DNA of 64,000 bases, taken from Merluccius polli (lineage: Eukaryota; Chordata; Actinopteri; Gadiformes; Merlucciidae). The position numbers were made by a program, and so were the translations under genes. This document shows, in pieces, positions 58,885 to 64,000 of the stretch. The notes under the pieces are model-generated. The model was given only the letters and a program-made list of their open reading frames with translations, searched no databases and was not told where the DNA came from. Every line of letters starts with the position of its first letter. The stretch's first letter is position 1. The stretch lies in assembly GCA_030340625.1 (NCBI GenBank), contig JAOPHQ010006541.1, forward strand, positions 441,501 to 505,500, read 5' to 3'.

Positions 58885-61589
58885 GTATAGGAGTGATGGC
58901 CAAATGATTCATTCAACATAACATTTTTTTACGTTAAACCATGACCATGAAGCAATAAAGCAGGGACTGGTGGGGGCTGCCTGTTGAATGAAATACAACA
59001 TGTAGGTTACACAGCCCAGCACAGGATTCATAGAGTTCACACAAAAGGCTATAGCAACAGCAATTCTTCAACACTTACTAACAACATTGTTCCCATAGCT
59101 TTCAGGAAAGCTGTGTATAAAAACAAAACAAAAAAAGGTTTTGGCTTCAGTGTTGGCCTCATGGGGTTATAAGTGGTCTGGAGTCAGGACAGAATCCAGT
59201 TCCTGTTGAAGCTGCACAACAAGGAAGTCTTGCGATGCATTCCCCTTTGAAGACAGAATGTCTTGAGTTCACCATATTTCATGTGCTGTATTACGAATAC
59301 AAAATGATGAAGCTGTGCATGATTAAAAATGATATGTGACGAGAAATTTTAGTGCATATAGAAGGCACTGAGCATGTACAAATGGATTGTTTACTTCCTG
59401 TCCTTAACATGGATGTTTAGATAGGAAGAATTATGTTCAAATTAACTGTACAGATTGATTCTGTTGAGCAAAGCTGCAGTACAGCTCAGCTCACAACAAT
59501 TTCCTTGTGTTTTTTAAGACAACAATAGCATGGCACCAAATCTAACTGCTAGCTGATGTTCAGGAGGCAGCTAAAAAGCAAAACAAGAATGGACCAAAAC
59601 CATGTTCCCTTTCGGATTGGGATCTGGACAAAAACTGAAAATGAAAAAATAAAATTAAACTTATAAATACATTATTCTCAAACGGTTTGAATGTGTAAAT
59701 AAATAATATTTAAATCCTTTTAAGTTATGTATAACTTCAAATGTACTGCATACAATTTTAAGAGCCTGGACAGAAATTGCAATGAAAGCAAACAATCTGT
59801 TATTAAAGGTGACTGAAAATATTGTGGGTCACACTTTTACATAAAGATGTCATAAAGCCATACTAATTATATATTATTCTATTTTTTTGGTAAACGTTCA
59901 TGTGTGTGTGATCGAGTCTCAATGAAGAACGCAGAATAAGCAAACGTTAAGTTTGCTTATATAACCAACATTTTACGTTATATATATAACTTTTTTGTTC
60001 TGTGTATATGTTCTGATTACTGAACTATACAGCCGTGTCAGAATGTGCAATTGATAAAATAACCATAGTACCACACTAATGTGTCCATTTTCATTTGACA
60101 CTTGGAATAGTATCACAAAGCTACTATTAAAATGCCATCTTTACATTTTCAATGATATGCACTTTCAACAGACTATTGTCACATCCTGAAATATATATTT
60201 CCACTGAGAAATGCACTTCCACTCCCAAATGAAACAGTGATATGAAATAGACATTGCACTGTGACAACTTGCCACTGGAGTTTTAGTATTTGACGTTTTT
60301 CTCCAAAAAGACCTGTGTGCAATTTACAAATGAACCTCCCATCCGTGCTTGGCCGCCTCATAAATGCATTTGTCCTGAAGGAGATTGAACACAGCTGAGT
60401 GATCTTATCCATATTCCTGAAATCTTTTTACAAGACAATGTTTTCCATTTTTGTCAAACACAGAACTCCTACATTTCCATGTCCCACAGGTGCAACAAGT
60501 GTTACTGATTGGGCTGCTTCTCTTTTTTTCCTTTTTTTCCCCTTCGTCTGACACCAGCTTCTTGTTAGGTTAGCGACTGGAACCGACTGGCAGCAGTCAG
60601 AGAGGCGCGGGCCACTCGAGGGGAAAATTAGCTCCCATTGAGTAAGCGGAGGCCTACACTGTCAATCTTCAAAATGTCATGTTATAAAATAATCAATAAA
60701 TCCCACTTTTTCTGTGTGTGTACGTCAACACTGAAATCTTTTTGAAATGTTAGAACGTCATACAAAAGTCCAAATTCAAGCATTAAATACAGATTAAATA
60801 CAAATGGAATCAAATGTATTGATCAGTGAATGGTTGGTATTCAAATACAAAAATATTGAATTTGGTATAATTTATCATATTTTATAATATTTTTGAGCAT
60901 ATATGCTAAGTTACTTTCACACACACACACACGCATGCACGCACACACACCCAGCCACAATTACGGATACAACCAATTGTCTGCAGTTAGTCAGGTTGCT
61001 TGTGCGCTTCCCGTACACAAGTAGTGGCATGGCATGCCAAGCCTTTGGTATAACCTTTGGTGCGATTGATTTATGCAAAGCTAAAGGTGAAACCATTAGT
61101 TTCTTGTATAGGACCCCGTGCCTGTGAGGCCAATTCTGTATTTATAAAATTTCAAGAAGCTCTGATAATTACATTTAGCATGCCCTTTCATAGGTTGGGT
61201 CACCTGCAGAGAAGAAGCCTGGCAAATTGAATTGAGGGAAAGGCAACAGAGAGTGGGATGTCAGGTGAGGCCGTCTGCTTATAAAATCATTAGCAACGCT
61301 GTGTCTTCTCTCATAAAGCAGAGCATTTGTTTTGTGAGTGAAATGTTATGAAGGTGTAGTCATTTATTTTTCATTAGAGATTAACTAAAAGCCAGAGATC
61401 CTCTAGGCGGGGTAATAGGTGTGCGTGTGCTCGTGGATGCGGACGGCAAAGTAATGCAGTAAGTAAGAGATGCGCAGCCTTTTTGCAACTTTAATTCTCA
61501 GTCTCTCTACTTCTTTCCAAAAATTGAACTCATGGATTTCAATGTGCAGCATTTTATAGGATAGTATAGGCCAGTAAAGTCAAATGAAA

Positions 61590-61726
61590 TGCAGTCTACC
61601 TGCATCCGAGAACAAGATGCCTGACCCCTACCTGCTCCTATAACTATATAAAAGTTACTAATATAAAAGTTAAAAAAAATAACTCCAAGTCACTTTGGGG
61701 CAAAATGTCTGCTACAAAACCCCTTA
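61590..61726 (+). repeat. SINE 3'-end fragment
   Basis: AGATGCCTGACCCCTACCTG...CTATATAAAAGTT, then CAAGTCACTTTGGGGCAAAA, TGTCTGCT matches the tail of the SINE family seen at 45878 and ends in the widespread fish motif related to CTTTGGATAAAAGCGTCTGC. Confidence 0.55.
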
Positions 61727-62197
61727 AAGAATAGTACATTAGTACACAACCCTTATGTTTCAATTGAAAACATAAAGGTTCAAGTTATTTAAAAAAAAAA
61801 AAGACAACTTCCTCATGGGATTAACCCCGGCCTGGCGAGAGAAAAGCAGGGAGTACATGCGCTGAAAGGGGACTCTTGCGTGTACCCCCTGCCCGGCTCT
61901 CATGCTGGTGGCACGGGCTAGGGGTCATATCAACATAATACAGCAGCCACACCAAATCTTCCTCATCCCCCACGGCCCGAGCCCCCGGTGGTACATGTGT
62001 GTGTGTGTGTGTGTGTGTGCTCACAGCATGACACGAGCAGCGCGCCCACGGGAGGTGTCCAAACCCTGCCTAATCCCTTCAGTGCCCTCACAAATATCTA
62101 TATTTCCTCACTGGGTAGATCCAAAGATTACCTCTGCGGCCCGTGTTGCTCTGGACAATGAGTTATTATGGTCCCCGCATGGTGGGTCTTTTGTGTA

Positions 62198-62234
<37 letters not shown>

Positions 62235-64000
62235 GGGGGGCCAGCAATATATTTTATGGCTCAAGCAGATTTTCCCTCTTCCCTGGAACTGGGGAATACA
62301 CGCGGTACAGTAGGGGAGCCTGCAGCTGCGGAGGGAAGGCTTTTTTTTGTTTTTTTCTCATTTTTTCCAAGTTTGAGTTTATTGTTGCCTAGTGGTGTTT
62401 GTTCAGAGGCTGATCTCGAGGGGGGGCCGGGGGGGGTGCCATCTCTCCTTAAAAGAGGACCGCTCTTACTGTTCTTCTTATGGTGTACGAGAGCACCGCT
62501 GTTGCATACGGAAGATTTTGATGCCGGATGTTGCATTTGATGAACGGAGGCTGTGTGTTTGTGCCTTTCGTATTTTATCGTATTTTATGTTTTGTATCAT
62601 CACACTTTATCATCTTATTGTCAGAGAGTGGGGGACTGCACACTTAAAAAGAAAATTTAGACCAGTTCATTACAACACATGTAATTCATTAAAAGAGTAG
62701 TTCATATTCAACATTGATAACACTGTGTGAATGGGAACACCATTATACACCTTCAGATAAGACCCTCTCAGTGCGGGTTATTATGAAATAATTGCCACAT
62801 AACGCTATCTTTTAACATTTAAAAGCCTGCTAACTATGACTTAGTACACATATTTATAAATATATAGGCTATATTGCAAGGTTTTCTCATCTGTCGAAAC
62901 CAATATGGTGATGCAGTCCCATCTGGATAGCTTTATTTACTCAATTAGCACATCCAAAATGAGCGGCTCATACATAATGCCGGGCTTTATTTCCCCCGCC
63001 TATGCAAACGCGGCGCTCGTTTGAAAAGAAAATCCTGCAAACACTACACAGATGTGTCTCGGACAATCATCTGCATACAATAGAAACTTAATCTGTATTC
63101 ACATTCGCTTCTCTCTTTTTTTCTGCTTTTAAACCAACAATGTGTTGTTTTTTTTCTCTCTCTCGCAGTGTTATAGCCTAGAATGCACGATAGGATGATT
63201 ATACAATATTGAACATTGAGCGTATACATATGGGTAATTAATGCAGGTTGTGTATTAATTAGTACCCGCGCCTCGGCGGTTGCTTAGGAGCCTGTTTGAA
63301 GTGTATCCCTGACCAGCAGAGGATGCTAGCACCGCTACGCCCAGCTTCCGTCAGACGTGGCCCCTCTTATTTCACTCCCTGGCAGGGCAGCCACCAGGGA
63401 CACGCTGCTAATAAGTTCCCTGGGCTACACCCACCGTGACTCGCTGGGATAAACCACAGGATGCTCACATGTACATATTTGCCTATGTGGATTTTTGTTC
63501 ACCAAAGGTCATAAAAAGACATTGTAATATGTTAACCTACATTTTTTTTTTTTTGGGATGGGGGGGGCTAAGAAATGAAATATTGTGAAATAAAAAAATG
63601 CATTTAATCAATGCTCAGAAATTCTCTTGAGCTGTGCAAGACAAAGCTCATTCCCTTCATCTGCACTCAATGGGGGATAAGAAGGGAATGAATTGGCCTT
63701 CCTTCCTAGGGATTGGCCTTTTACCACATTTCACACAGCTTCAAATCTGAAATGGAAATGAGCGGGCACATTTTTTTGAAATCTAGGCCTATATGTATTG
63801 GCAATATTATAGGCCTACAGGGAAGCTTGAGTTCATCCGGTCCCACTTTTGGCTTACGGAGGTTGTGTTGAAAGTCACAATGAGTCATATTTTACTTTCT
63901 GTATGAATGAAGGAATTGTCTTGCGCTTCGACCTTTCAATGGATTTCTTTGTGTATTTAGTTCTCTCTGTTCTTGTTCAGCCAGGGTCTGTCCACTCAGC

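Larger units (their letters stand above)
54992..64000. other. Region upstream of adgrl4, no gene recognised
   Basis: Apart from the proximal ETS/FOX-like sites near 55081-55113, it holds CCA repeats (55541-55567), CA and GT tracts, poly-G runs at 57104 and 57281, the compound microsatellite at 58628, and a SINE tail at 61590. In vertebrates ADGRL4 is flanked by long gene-poor DNA, so this is expected. 61180-61500 and 62930-63480 look non-repetitive and could be regulatory. Confidence 0.5.

Overview
The window is teleost fish genomic DNA. Evidence: multi-exon genes with GT-AG introns, a phosvitin-less vitellogenin of the kind known from fish, fish-type LINE, SINE, hAT and Harbinger-like repeats, and very dense simple-sequence repeats (CA, CT, AT, AAT, ACT, TGTA). 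I see no bacterial or viral gene, CRISPR array, rRNA or free-standing tRNA.

Two complete protein-coding genes can be rebuilt exon by exon, both on the minus strand. (1) adgrl4 (eltd1), 54991 to 40045, 16 coding exons, 743 residues: an adhesion GPCR with a signal peptide, three EGF-like domains, a GAIN region, a GPS cleavage motif and seven transmembrane segments. (2) A phosvitin-less vitellogenin (vtgC type, vtg3 in zebrafish), 34956 to 21600, 27 coding exons, 1251 residues: it has a lipovitellin heavy chain and a light chain, but no phosvitin and no beta-prime/C-terminal von Willebrand type D part. All exon phases join without a frameshift in both genes. The two genes lie head to tail, about 5 kb apart. 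A vitellogenin next to ELTD1/ADGRL4 matches the arrangement known in birds, so this looks like ancient vertebrate synteny.

Layout. 1-21.5 kb: no gene that I can support. It holds a 21-bp minisatellite (3.16-3.62 kb), a decayed non-LTR retrotransposon (10.74-12.67 kb), an intact Harbinger-like MITE (12.85-13.22 kb), long CT and CA microsatellites, and a perfect DR5 nuclear-receptor motif (19.59 kb). 21.6-35.0 kb: vitellogenin, whose introns hold telomere-like repeat arrays and a fold-back element. 35.0-40.0 kb: a repeat-rich spacer with YY1-like and CTCF-like motifs, two broken THAP-domain exon sets, a BED/hAT-like first exon, a 50-bp minisatellite built from the end of a THAP exon plus its splice donor, and nested hAT-like elements with a perfect 61-bp palindrome. 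40.0-55.0 kb: adgrl4, with a polypurine tract, a roughly 470-bp ACT array and a 28-bp duplicated splice donor. 55-64 kb: no gene recognised, mainly simple repeats.

The two genes are not a functional system. Vitellogenin is expected to be a liver-made, oestrogen-induced yolk precursor; adgrl4 is an endothelial receptor. Their proximal regions fit this: a TATA box and oestrogen-receptor half-sites precede vtg, and a FOX:ETS-like composite precedes adgrl4. I found no clearly undescribed biological system. The strangest items are the donor-derived minisatellite in the THAP remnant and the duplicated splice donor in adgrl4.
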